Shown in pieces: positions 7,823 to 14,432 of a stretch of 27,497 nucleotides of DNA. The position numbers and the translations under genes were made by a program. The notes under the pieces are model-generated. The model did not search any database, was not told where the DNA came from, and saw only the letters and a list, made by a program, of their open reading frames with translations. Position 1 is the stretch's first letter. Each line of letters opens with the position of its first letter. The DNA is from DASXMX01 sp036794395 (GTDB taxonomy: Bacteria > Planctomycetota > Phycisphaerae > Tepidisphaerales > Tepidisphaeraceae): NCBI GenBank assembly GCA_036794395.1, contig DAIRGS010000060.1:1-27497 (forward strand), in the 5' to 3' direction.

Positions 7823-8671
7823 TCAATCTCCACCAATGAGTGCGGGCCAGATCGTTTCGAGTGCTCTTTGATTAATCACCGGGGCATCGGCTGGTTTCAC
7901 ATTCAATTTGGGGTGATCCCAGCGCGCGGCGAAGCGTTGGAAGCTTCTTTCATATTCCGGAGCGGACCATGCGCCACATAGATCGCCGGCGACCACTCGA
8001 CCCTGCGCGCGCAATGACTTGATCGCCCACGAAACGTCATCAGCGGTAAACAAGCCGTTTTCCCAGTTTGTTACGGCTTCATCTTTGCCTAGGCAATCCA
8101 AATCGACCGTTACATAAAAACCTTCGCCGGCATGGTTCGAGGCGAATTGCGCGAACCGGTCGCGCCAGTTGTTGCGGCTCATGCAATTGAATCGTCGCTG
8201 CACTTTTGGAGTTTGGCGTTCTTCCCAGGCGTGGATCTTCAGCCACCCGTTTCGCAGGGCCTTGTGGTTGGCGAAGAGGAGGGAGGGGTAAGTCAACTCG
8301 AAGTTGCCGCATCCCCAGACGGAGACGTGGCGGACGGGGGGGAGTTCCAGGGCGCGGTTGACCCATCCGCCGCACGCCCAGTGGGGGGGGCGGATGTCCC
8401 AGTCGGGGTGGTTGTCGAAGGAGATGACAGTGACCGGCTGCTGGACGCGGCGAAGCAGAACGCCGGCGAGATAATGGAAGTCGCCCGAGCCATAGAGAAC
8501 GAAATCGGTGAGTTGGTCGCGCACGGTTTCGTAGAAGGCATCGATATGTTTTCGTATTCCGTGATAGCGGAGTTTGGGCCCCCAGGCGCGCAGATCGATT
8601 TCCTCAAAGCGATCCGCAAAGTTCCATGCGTTATCGAGGTTCAAGTAGACTGATCGCGGAGACTTGGGCAC
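7823..8671 (-). CDS. Arginase/deacetylase-fold (ureohydrolase-like) protein of unknown substrate
   Basis: About 282 residues. The di-manganese ligands of the ureohydrolase family are all seen in order: His66 in GSGDFHYLAG, Asp86-Asn-His88-Pro-Asp90 in VISFDNHPDWD, and Asp190-x-Asp192 in YVTVDLDCLGKD. The remainder diverges from true arginases and agmatinases, so I call the fold and metal site and not the reaction; it might hydrolyse a guanidino or amide substrate. GTG 8671 is chosen because the first strand (SVYLNLDNAW) follows at once, and because further upstream the frame runs into the divergent gene. It diverges from the O-GlcNAc-transferase-like gene with 15 bases between starts. Confidence 0.7.
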   Translation of the reverse strand: MPKSPRSVYLNLDNAWNFADRFEEIDLRAWGPKLRYHGIRKHIDAFYETVRDQLTDFVLYGSGDFHYLAGVLLRRVQQPVTVISFDNHPDWDIRPPHWACGGWVNRALELPPVRHVSVWGCGNFELTYPSLLFANHKALRNGWLKIHAWEERQTPKVQRRFNCMSRNNWRDRFAQFASNHAGEGFYVTVDLDCLGKDEAVTNWENGLFTADDVSWAIKSLRAQGRVVAGDLCGAWSAPEYERSFQRFAARWDHPKLNVKPADAPVINQRALETIWPALIGGD

Positions 8672-8686
8672 GCGGCACGTTTTACC

Positions 8687-10459
8687 ATGACCCCGCCAAC
8701 CGTCCACCCGATCTACGAGCAAGCGGTGCGGAATCACCGTGCGGGGCAACTTGCGCAGGCCGAATCGCTTTATCGGCAGGTGCTGGAGTCGGCGCCGGGG
8801 CACGCCGATGCGATGCACATGCTCGGGATTCTGGCCCATCAGGCGGGTAACAGCCCGGATGCGGTGGAACTTCTTGGACGCGCGGTGGAAATCAATCCGC
8901 ACAATGCGGATTACCACTGTAATTTCGCAATTGCTTTGGCCCGCAAGGGGGAGATCGATCGGGCGATCGATGAGCTTGAGATCGCGATTCGGCTTAAGCC
9001 GGGCGCGGCTCAGGCGCACAACAACCTTGCGAATCTTTTGCGCCGGCGGGGGCAAACCGATCAGGCGATTGAGCATTATCACAAGGCGTTGGACATTCGA
9101 CCGAATTATGCGTCGGCGCTGGCGAATCTTGGCAATGCACAAATGGATGGCGGCCAGGTTGATGAGGCGATCGCGTCATTTCGCAAAGCCGAATCGCTTG
9201 GCAACGCCGCTGCGGCGGGGAGTTTGCTCTATGCGCTGCATTTTCATCCGCAATCGACGCCGCGGAGTTTGCGAGATGAGCATGTGCGATGGAATCGGAT
9301 CTACGCTCTGCCGCTGGCTCCGAAACGCAATGAATATACGAACAATACGGACCCGGATCGTCCGCTTCGGGTCGGTTATGTGTCGCCGGATTTCCGGCTG
9401 CATCCGGTGGGACGGTTTTTGCTGCCTCTATTTGAGCATCACGATCGGGAACGATTCAAGATCTATTGTTACAGTGATGTGCATCGCCCGGATGCGATTA
9501 CCGAGCGTTTGAGTCGTGACGCGCACGGATGGCGGGAGACATGCGCCATCGGCGATGAACAATTAGCGATAGCGGTTCGCCAGGACCAGATCGACATCCT
9601 GGTGGATTTGACGATGCACATGGCAGGCAACCGGCTTGGGGTATTTGCCCGCAAGCCTGCGCCCTTGCAGGTGACCTATCTCGCGTATTGCAGCACGACG
9701 GGCCTGACTGCGATGGATTACCGGCTTACCGACCCGTATCTCGATCCTCCTCCTGGAAATGGCGGGGCGTTTCTACGGGATGATTCGGTTTACTCGGAAA
9801 AATCAGTTCGATTGCCGGGCTGTTATTGGTGCTATGCGCCGTGGCAGGAATCGCCGGAGGTTACGCCTCCGCCCATGCTGAAATCCGGGCGCGTGACATT
9901 TGGATGCCTGAACAACTTTTGTAAGGTGACGCGCCCAACGCTCGAGGCGTGGCGATTGTTGATGCACGATGTACCCGATTCTCGGTTGATCATTCACGCG
10001 CACGAAGGGTTGCATCGCCAGCGTGTGCGGGAGTTTTTTGCCGGCGGCCAGATCGATCCATCTCGTATCGAGTTTGTGAGCTCGGCCCCGCTATTGGAGT
10101 ATCTGAGGATTTACCAGCGGATTGATATCGCGCTTGATCCGTTTCCCTACGGCGGGGGAACTACAACCTGCGATGCGCTGTGGATGGGGGTCGTGGTTGT
10201 GAGCCTTGCAGGGGAAATCGCGGTATCGCGCGGTGGGTTGAGCATTCTTTCGCAGTTGGGGCTGGAGCGATGGGTGGGCAATGATCCCGAAAGCTATGTA
10301 CGTATCGCAGGGACGCTAGCGCGGGATGTTGATCAACTGACGCAGTTGCGGGCGAGCCTTCGAGACACGATGCGACGATCGTCGTTGATGGACGCCGAGG
10401 GATTTGTGCGCGGAGTGGAAGCGGCTTTTCGCCAAATGTGGCGTGCGCGAGTTAGTTAA
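8687..10459 (+). CDS. TPR-containing O-GlcNAc transferase-like (GT41/SPINDLY type) glycosyltransferase
   Basis: 590 residues. Residues 5-185 are about five TPRs (AESLYRQVLESAPGHADAMH, AHNNLANLLRRRGQTDQAIE and similar). Residues about 227-585 are the GT41 catalytic domain: LRVGYVSPDFRLHPVGRFL with the conserved His239, VDLTMHMAGNRLGVFARKPA, TTGLTAMDYRLTDPYLDPP, NNFCK with Lys413 for the UDP pyrophosphate, and LDPFPYGGGTTTCDALWMGV with Asp496. In this family the enzyme moves a sugar from a nucleotide donor to Ser/Thr of target proteins or to a glycan. The GYPGT segment usual in bacterial members reads AYCSTTG here. No signal peptide, so it is probably cytoplasmic. Targets unknown. Confidence 0.88.
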   Translation: MTPPTVHPIYEQAVRNHRAGQLAQAESLYRQVLESAPGHADAMHMLGILAHQAGNSPDAVELLGRAVEINPHNADYHCNFAIALARKGEIDRAIDELEIAIRLKPGAAQAHNNLANLLRRRGQTDQAIEHYHKALDIRPNYASALANLGNAQMDGGQVDEAIASFRKAESLGNAAAAGSLLYALHFHPQSTPRSLRDEHVRWNRIYALPLAPKRNEYTNNTDPDRPLRVGYVSPDFRLHPVGRFLLPLFEHHDRERFKIYCYSDVHRPDAITERLSRDAHGWRETCAIGDEQLAIAVRQDQIDILVDLTMHMAGNRLGVFARKPAPLQVTYLAYCSTTGLTAMDYRLTDPYLDPPPGNGGAFLRDDSVYSEKSVRLPGCYWCYAPWQESPEVTPPPMLKSGRVTFGCLNNFCKVTRPTLEAWRLLMHDVPDSRLIIHAHEGLHRQRVREFFAGGQIDPSRIEFVSSAPLLEYLRIYQRIDIALDPFPYGGGTTTCDALWMGVVVVSLAGEIAVSRGGLSILSQLGLERWVGNDPESYVRIAGTLARDVDQLTQLRASLRDTMRRSSLMDAEGFVRGVEAAFRQMWRARVS

Positions 10460-10504
10460 ACTTATCGCTTAATCGGCGGGCTGGTGATTGTGAACGGCAG
10501 ATGA

Positions 10505-10996
10505 TCAAGCCCAGTCGCCGTCTTCAGTTTCGTGGGGTTCGCGGGCGCGACCAAGGAGTTTGATCAGGGCGCTCATTTCAGCGGGTTTGAGATGGTTCAA
10601 TTGCCGGCGATGACATTCGATGACGTCGGGAGCGAGTTCGTCGAGCAGGGCCAGGCCCGCGGCGGTGATGCCGATGAGCACAACCCGGCGGTTATCCGCC
10701 GGCCGCTGGCGATCGACCAAACCGCGTTCGACAAGTTTATCGAGCAGGCGGGTGATATCCGGGGCTCGGGAAATCAGCCGGGCTGCCAGGTTGAGGGTCT
10801 GCATGCGCTGGGGGTGAGCCGAGCGAAGCAGACGCATCGCGTTATATTGCTGGGCGGTGATGCCGTGCTTCTGGAAAAGCTGGTCTTCAAACAGGCGCAG
10901 GCGGTCGTAAGTACGCCAGAGATTGAGAAAGACTTCCTGCTCGGAGGAGTCAAATCGCGGGTGCTTAACAGGGGGCCGTTTGGCCGGGGAAATCAT
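10505..10996 (-). CDS. MarR-family transcriptional regulator
   Basis: 163 residues with the MarR winged helix-turn-helix in the middle: HGITAQQYNAMRLLRSAH, TLNLAARLISRAPDITRLLD (recognition helix) and the wing LVERGLVDRQRPADNRRVVL. The flanking helices (EVFLNLWRTYDRLRLFEDQL and the C-terminal LTPAEMSALIKLLGR-like helix, here LKPAEM) should form the dimer. MarR proteins usually repress their own and adjacent genes until a ligand, oxidant or phenolic compound binds. No cysteine is seen in the DNA-binding region, which argues against an OhrR-type peroxide switch. A perfect 12-base palindrome lies 28 bases upstream of the start. Its divergent neighbour at 11137 could be a target. Confidence 0.88.
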   Translation of the reverse strand: MISPAKRPPVKHPRFDSSEQEVFLNLWRTYDRLRLFEDQLFQKHGITAQQYNAMRLLRSAHPQRMQTLNLAARLISRAPDITRLLDKLVERGLVDRQRPADNRRVVLIGITAAGLALLDELAPDVIECHRRQLNHLKPAEMSALIKLLGRAREPHETEDGDWA

Positions 10997-11024
10997 ATAG
11001 GAATGCTAGTTGTTGGAAAGATTG

Positions 11025-11036
11025 TTGTCTAGACAA
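11025..11036. promoter_or_regulatory. Candidate MarR operator
   Basis: TTGTCTAGACAA is a perfect 12-base palindrome in the 140-base divergent gap between the MarR gene and the secreted protein at 11137. Size, symmetry and position fit an autoregulatory MarR operator able to block both directions. Binding is inferred. Confidence 0.5.
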
Positions 11037-11136
11037 TTCATGTTGAAGTGGAAATCGTTCGACCCCGTTTGCTCCCTCTCCGCTCAGGAACGGGAAATTC
11101 GTGGAGCAGCGCATGGGGATAAGCTAAATTGTTGCG

Positions 11137-12231
11137 ATGAATGAGCAGCCGAGCGCGCCGAACATACCGCATTTGAGACGTTGGAAGATACCACCAGGGG
11201 CGGCGATGTTTGTTGCGCTGGCGATTGGCATCATGAGCGCGATAGCTCGTGCGGATGATGTTGCGCGAAGCGGTCCCAGCGAATACGAGGTCCTCCGATC
11301 GTTCCCACCCGGCCGGCTCGAGGCCCTGAGTAGCGGAGACTATCCCGATGCCAAAGGATTCACCGGCGCGAATCGGATCAACGGGAGTTGGCTGGAGGCG
11401 GGGCCGCAACGCGGCAGTTGCCGGGGAGTGATCGCGGCAGTGGTGGCGGGGAATCTGGCGCTGGCGGATGATGCATGGCGCGGGATTGATGTGGCATTCG
11501 CCCATCAGCAGGCCGATGGAAGTTTTGCCGCTGAAGTGCGCCCGAATGGGGCCAGTGCCAATCCGCACGGGGCGGCGGTGGAGACGGCTTACTTTTTTCT
11601 TCAGGAACTGGGGCGGGCGATTCTGGTGATACGCGAGTCGCCGCACGAGGCGCATTTTCATGCGCGGATCGCGGCCCTGGAACCGAAGATCCGGCTCGCC
11701 TGCGCGTTCATTCTGGCGGGGTATGACACGATTATTGCTAACAGCAGCAAGGCGGTGAATCGGATCGTGATCGCCGCGAAGGCGTTCGGAACGTGCGGCC
11801 TGGTGCTGCACGATGACGTGCTGATTGCGACGTCGCGAAAGCTGATCGCTCATGCTCTGACTTTGCGCGACAAAGAAGGCGTCTTCATCGAGAACGGCGG
11901 GCGCGATTCAAGCTACAACGTGGTTTCGATTCTGATGGGGCAGACGCTGGCTCTGCATCTGCCGATCCCTGAATTCGAAGCCGCGTTGCCGGCGGCGGTG
12001 AAGTGGGAGATCAGCCGGATCAAAGCAACCGGCGAAGTGGATACCACAGACAACTCACGGACGGGCGTGGGCAAGGAAAAGTCATACACGGGGCAGCCGA
12101 AGACGGTGAACTACAACGAGGTTCCGTTCTCCCTTATGCTATATGGAACCGTACACCACGACGCCGCGGCATTGGAGGCGGGGGATCGGGTGTTTGGGTA
12201 TTCGAGGAAGGGGAAAGAGGCAGGGAAATGA
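11137..12231 (+). CDS. Secreted protein of unknown function, alpha/alpha-toroid-like
   Basis: 364 residues with a signal peptide: basic LRRWK, hydrophobic AAMFVALAIGIMSAIA, cleavage near ARADD, so exported. The mature part is helix-rich and contains DAWRGIDVAFAHQQADGSF, which recalls the QxxDGSF turns of alpha/alpha-toroid enzymes such as polysaccharide lyases and terpene cyclases. I do not recognise a family and claim no activity. The start has no Shine-Dalgarno site. Its last 15 or so codons are odd: a 32-base stretch (12184-12215) recurs with two changes at 13494-13525, where it reads DRVFEYSRKGNA and stops. The original C-terminus may therefore lie 1.3 kb downstream, separated by the DUF3800 cassette. 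Confidence 0.65.
   Translation: MNEQPSAPNIPHLRRWKIPPGAAMFVALAIGIMSAIARADDVARSGPSEYEVLRSFPPGRLEALSSGDYPDAKGFTGANRINGSWLEAGPQRGSCRGVIAAVVAGNLALADDAWRGIDVAFAHQQADGSFAAEVRPNGASANPHGAAVETAYFFLQELGRAILVIRESPHEAHFHARIAALEPKIRLACAFILAGYDTIIANSSKAVNRIVIAAKAFGTCGLVLHDDVLIATSRKLIAHALTLRDKEGVFIENGGRDSSYNVVSILMGQTLALHLPIPEFEAALPAAVKWEISRIKATGEVDTTDNSRTGVGKEKSYTGQPKTVNYNEVPFSLMLYGTVHHDAAALEAGDRVFGYSRKGKEAGK
12184..12215 (+). repeat. Direct repeat, left copy, at the 3' end of the secreted-protein gene
   Basis: 32 bases that match 13494-13525 with two differences; shared core GTATTCGAGGAAGGGGAA. In frame here it encodes DRVFGYSRKGK. Together the two copies bracket the DUF3800 gene. Confidence 0.8.
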
Positions 12232-12395
12232 TGGGGCGATTTTGCGACGGATACGTGGTGTATCGGCTGTCACGGTGGGTAGGAGAAGAACTTGTCGTAC
12301 GTGCAATGCGATACAATCAGCAGAAATCCTCGATCGGTGAAGCGAACTCTTTAGGATTCCTCCACCTCTGACCAACACGGATTGGGCCTGCAACA

Positions 12396-13316
12396 ATGCT
12401 TCTGTTCATCGACGAGAGCGGACACGATCACCATGAGATGCCATGTGAGGTGTTGGCCGGGGTGGCTGTCTCTGAAGATAACCTCTGGAATCTCATTCAA
12501 GCGATCCGCTCATCTGAAAAGGATCATTTCGGCGACTACCTGCGGAATCTGCGCGTAACGGAAATGAAGGCCAAGCGGCTACTTAAGCGGAAGCGGTTCA
12601 AGAGCGCTTCTCGGCCGGTCAGCATTCCGGAAGCGGAACTCGTTTCGCTGGCCCATTCGGCGCTGAAGAAAGGCATAGCAGCCAGCGAAGCCGGGAAGAC
12701 CAAGAGCAATGCGACTGAACGAGAACTTGTCGCATACAGCCGTTGCGTATCGCATTTTGTGGACGATGTGCTGGATATCGCCGCACGGCACAGCGTCCAG
12801 GTATTCGCGTCTGTTGTGGACATTCGCTCGCCACGGCCGGCGAAGGGACTATTGCGCAAGGATTACGTCTATCTGTTCGAGCGCTACTTCTACTTCCTTG
12901 AGACCCTGCCACCGAGGGAGCGGGGACTTATTGTGTTCGATGAACTCGACAAGGCAAAAGCCCACATTTTGATCCAACAAATGGCGGCGTATTTTCTAGG
13001 AACAAAGACGGGCCGTTATCGGAGTTCGCGGGTCGTGCCCGAGCCGTTTTTCGTCCATTCTGACCTGACCACTGGTGTCTTTCTGGCAGACCTGACGGCG
13101 TACATTTTGGGGTGGGGATGGCGGCTGAGGCGGATGGCGCAGCCACGACGAGAGGAATTGGCCGGGTATGCGCAAAAGCTCCATGACATGCAGTTCCACG
13201 GCGATAAGATCATGCCCGATGGATCAGCATCGATACCGCTTCACGGAATCATCTATCTGGATGATCTAAGAGGACAATCGGATCGGGATGATCCGAATTC
13301 AGAGACGGAACCCTAA
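12396..13316 (+). CDS. DUF3800 domain protein
   Basis: 306 residues. It opens with the DUF3800 signature LLFIDESGHD and keeps later acidic positions: VVDIRSPRPA, LIVFDELDKAKAHILI and HSDLTTGVFLADLTAYILGW. DUF3800 proteins are widespread, often in phage, plasmid or island settings, and are suspected nucleases by fold, but no activity is established. Promoter and ribosome site are not obvious. The gene stands alone on the plus strand between direct repeats (12184-12215 and 13494-13525), next to a HicAB toxin-antitoxin set on the other strand, which points to acquisition by transfer. A weak hairpin follows the stop. Confidence 0.82.
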   Translation: MLLFIDESGHDHHEMPCEVLAGVAVSEDNLWNLIQAIRSSEKDHFGDYLRNLRVTEMKAKRLLKRKRFKSASRPVSIPEAELVSLAHSALKKGIAASEAGKTKSNATERELVAYSRCVSHFVDDVLDIAARHSVQVFASVVDIRSPRPAKGLLRKDYVYLFERYFYFLETLPPRERGLIVFDELDKAKAHILIQQMAAYFLGTKTGRYRSSRVVPEPFFVHSDLTTGVFLADLTAYILGWGWRLRRMAQPRREELAGYAQKLHDMQFHGDKIMPDGSASIPLHGIIYLDDLRGQSDRDDPNSETEP

Positions 13317-13328
13317 AAAGTAAAGCCA

Positions 13329-13362
13329 ATGGCGGTCAGAAACCAGCCAAAGGCTCCGCCAT
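13329..13362 (+). terminator. Weak hairpin after the DUF3800 gene
   Basis: ATGGCGG (13329-13335) pairs with CCGCCAT (13356-13362), with an inner AGCC/GGCT pair. There is no following T-run, so termination by this hairpin is only possible, not shown. Confidence 0.25.
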
Positions 13363-13493
13363 AATAATCTGCTCTGTCTGGCGGGAAGTCAAATCATCTG
13401 ACGCGGGAATGTCGTCAGCTGCGCCCCATAAAATCTGTGCATTCAAGCACTTGCCGAAGCAGACGTCAAAGGCGGGAGCGGTGGGTGTTCGCA

Positions 13494-13525
13494 GATCGGG
13501 TGTTCGAGTATTCGAGGAAGGGGAA
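13494..13525 (+). repeat. Direct repeat, right copy, downstream of the DUF3800 gene
   Basis: Second copy of the 32-base stretch at 12184-12215. Read in the matching frame it gives DRVFEYSRKGNA and then TAG at 13530, which looks like the true end of the 11137 gene. The sequence just upstream is unrelated to that before the left copy. Confidence 0.8.
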
Positions 13526-13568
13526 TGCGTAGCGCACTCAAAGCGGGCGGGGACGACGCGGAAATCGC

Positions 13569-13946
13569 TTACTTGGCGGAATCGCTTCGTTTGGCGGCGC
13601 GTGCCGGCGGCGCGGGGATTTTTTCGGGAAGGCCATGGAGTAGGCCATCGACGGATAGATCCAAATCCAATTCTTTCCAGTGAAACGCCCGGCCATCACC
13701 AATCAACTCGAACGCGTTACGCTGGGCCGGCCGGGCGCTGTGGAGGATGGGATACAGGCGAAGCGGGATCGAGATTTCGCGGCCATCCTCAAGCGGCATG
13801 ATCATGGTGTCGCGGGAGAAGCGCAACCCGGTGGCGCTCACGGATGCATAAACGGGCTTAGGCTTGTTGCTGACGTTGCCAATGGGCATGCCAATTTTTC
13901 CGATGGCGTCACTAGCGATGCGGGCGCACCCGCCTCGCCTTTTCAT
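13569..13946 (-). CDS. DUF2442 domain protein, third gene of the HicAB unit
   Basis: 125 residues. The DUF2442 pattern is clear: GLRFSRDTMIMPLEDGREIS, then IPLRLYPILHSARPAQRNAF and ELIGDGRAFHWKELDLDLSV ending in DGLL. In other genomes DUF2442 proteins are small partners of DUF4160 proteins in toxin-antitoxin-like pairs, but the role is unproven. Here no DUF4160 gene is present; instead the ATG at 13946 overlaps the HicB stop (ATGA), so the protein should be made together with the HicB antitoxin. The first 35 or so residues and the Ala/Lys-rich tail lie outside the domain. Confidence 0.78.
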   Translation of the reverse strand: MKRRGGCARIASDAIGKIGMPIGNVSNKPKPVYASVSATGLRFSRDTMIMPLEDGREISIPLRLYPILHSARPAQRNAFELIGDGRAFHWKELDLDLSVDGLLHGLPEKIPAPPARAAKRSDSAK

Positions 13947-14155
13947 GCCGCGTGAACGACGTCAGCTATCGCGCTCGGTGAAGGCACAGGCTCTCCATGT
14001 TGCCGAAGCGATTCAATGTGCAGGATCACTGCTTCGGCAATGAGCTGTCGAGCCTCTTCCTGCGTGTCACCGACCGCGACGCATCCCGGAAGGTCGGGGA
14101 CATAGGCCGAGTAGCTGCCGTCGGGGGCTTTTTCGATCAACATGACGTAGTCCAT
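13943..14155 (-). CDS. hicB: HicB-family antitoxin
   Basis: 70 residues from the ATG at 14155 (a TTG codon just before it is in frame but not needed). It reads MDYVMLIEKAPDGSYSAYVP then DLPGCVAVGDTQEEARQLIA, the partial RNase H-like fold of HicB, which binds and blocks HicA. It has no C-terminal DNA-binding domain, so autorepression would need another factor or may be lacking. A GAGGA ribosome site sits 4 bases before the start. The start follows the hicA stop by 7 bases and the stop overlaps the DUF2442 start. Confidence 0.88.
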   Translation of the reverse strand: MDYVMLIEKAPDGSYSAYVPDLPGCVAVGDTQEEARQLIAEAVILHIESLRQHGEPVPSPSAIADVVHAA

Positions 14156-14162
14156 CAAATCC

Positions 14163-14354
14163 TCACTTCAGTCCAGCCTGGCGGAGGACACTATTGAGAG
14201 TTCCCGTCAATACGTCACGGCCCAGCTTTCCTCCCGCGGCGATTGTAACCGTGCCGGGTTTCGTCGGATGGCGAAATTGCATGTGACTACCAACCGTCCG
14301 ATCAAGGCGCCAACCGTCGGTTTCAATCCGCTTGATCAGATCACGGTATTTCAT
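14163..14354 (-). CDS. hicA: HicA-family mRNA interferase toxin
   Basis: 63 residues from ATG 14354: MKYRDLIKRIETDGWRLDRT, then VGSHMQFRHPTKPGTVTIAA. The double-stranded RNA-binding-like fold and the catalytic His (in GSHMQF) are as expected for HicA toxins, which cleave mRNA and are neutralised by HicB. An in-frame ATG does not exist further upstream; longer reading would need another start codon and add 19 residues that do not fit the family. The toxin gene precedes the antitoxin gene, the usual hic order. It begins 78 bases after the nrdJ stop on the same strand, so its promoter is in or near the nrdJ tail, or it relies on readthrough. Confidence 0.88.
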   Translation of the reverse strand: MKYRDLIKRIETDGWRLDRTVGSHMQFRHPTKPGTVTIAAGGKLGRDVLTGTLNSVLRQAGLK

Positions 14355-14432
14355 CGCTCTATTGACGAACGAGCAAGTCCCATCTTCGGAAAAACTGGAA
14401 GGATCGACCATCGAGCCCTCCAGGTATTCAAA

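Noticed and set aside
11038..11853. Long minus-strand frame opposite the secreted-protein gene
   Set aside because: Arg/His-rich translation without motifs; the plus-strand frame has a signal peptide and a coherent protein composition.
12231..12371. Small frame (about 46 codons) between the secreted protein and the DUF3800 gene
   Set aside because: No ribosome site and no recognisable features; it overlaps the disturbed junction and is more likely chance.
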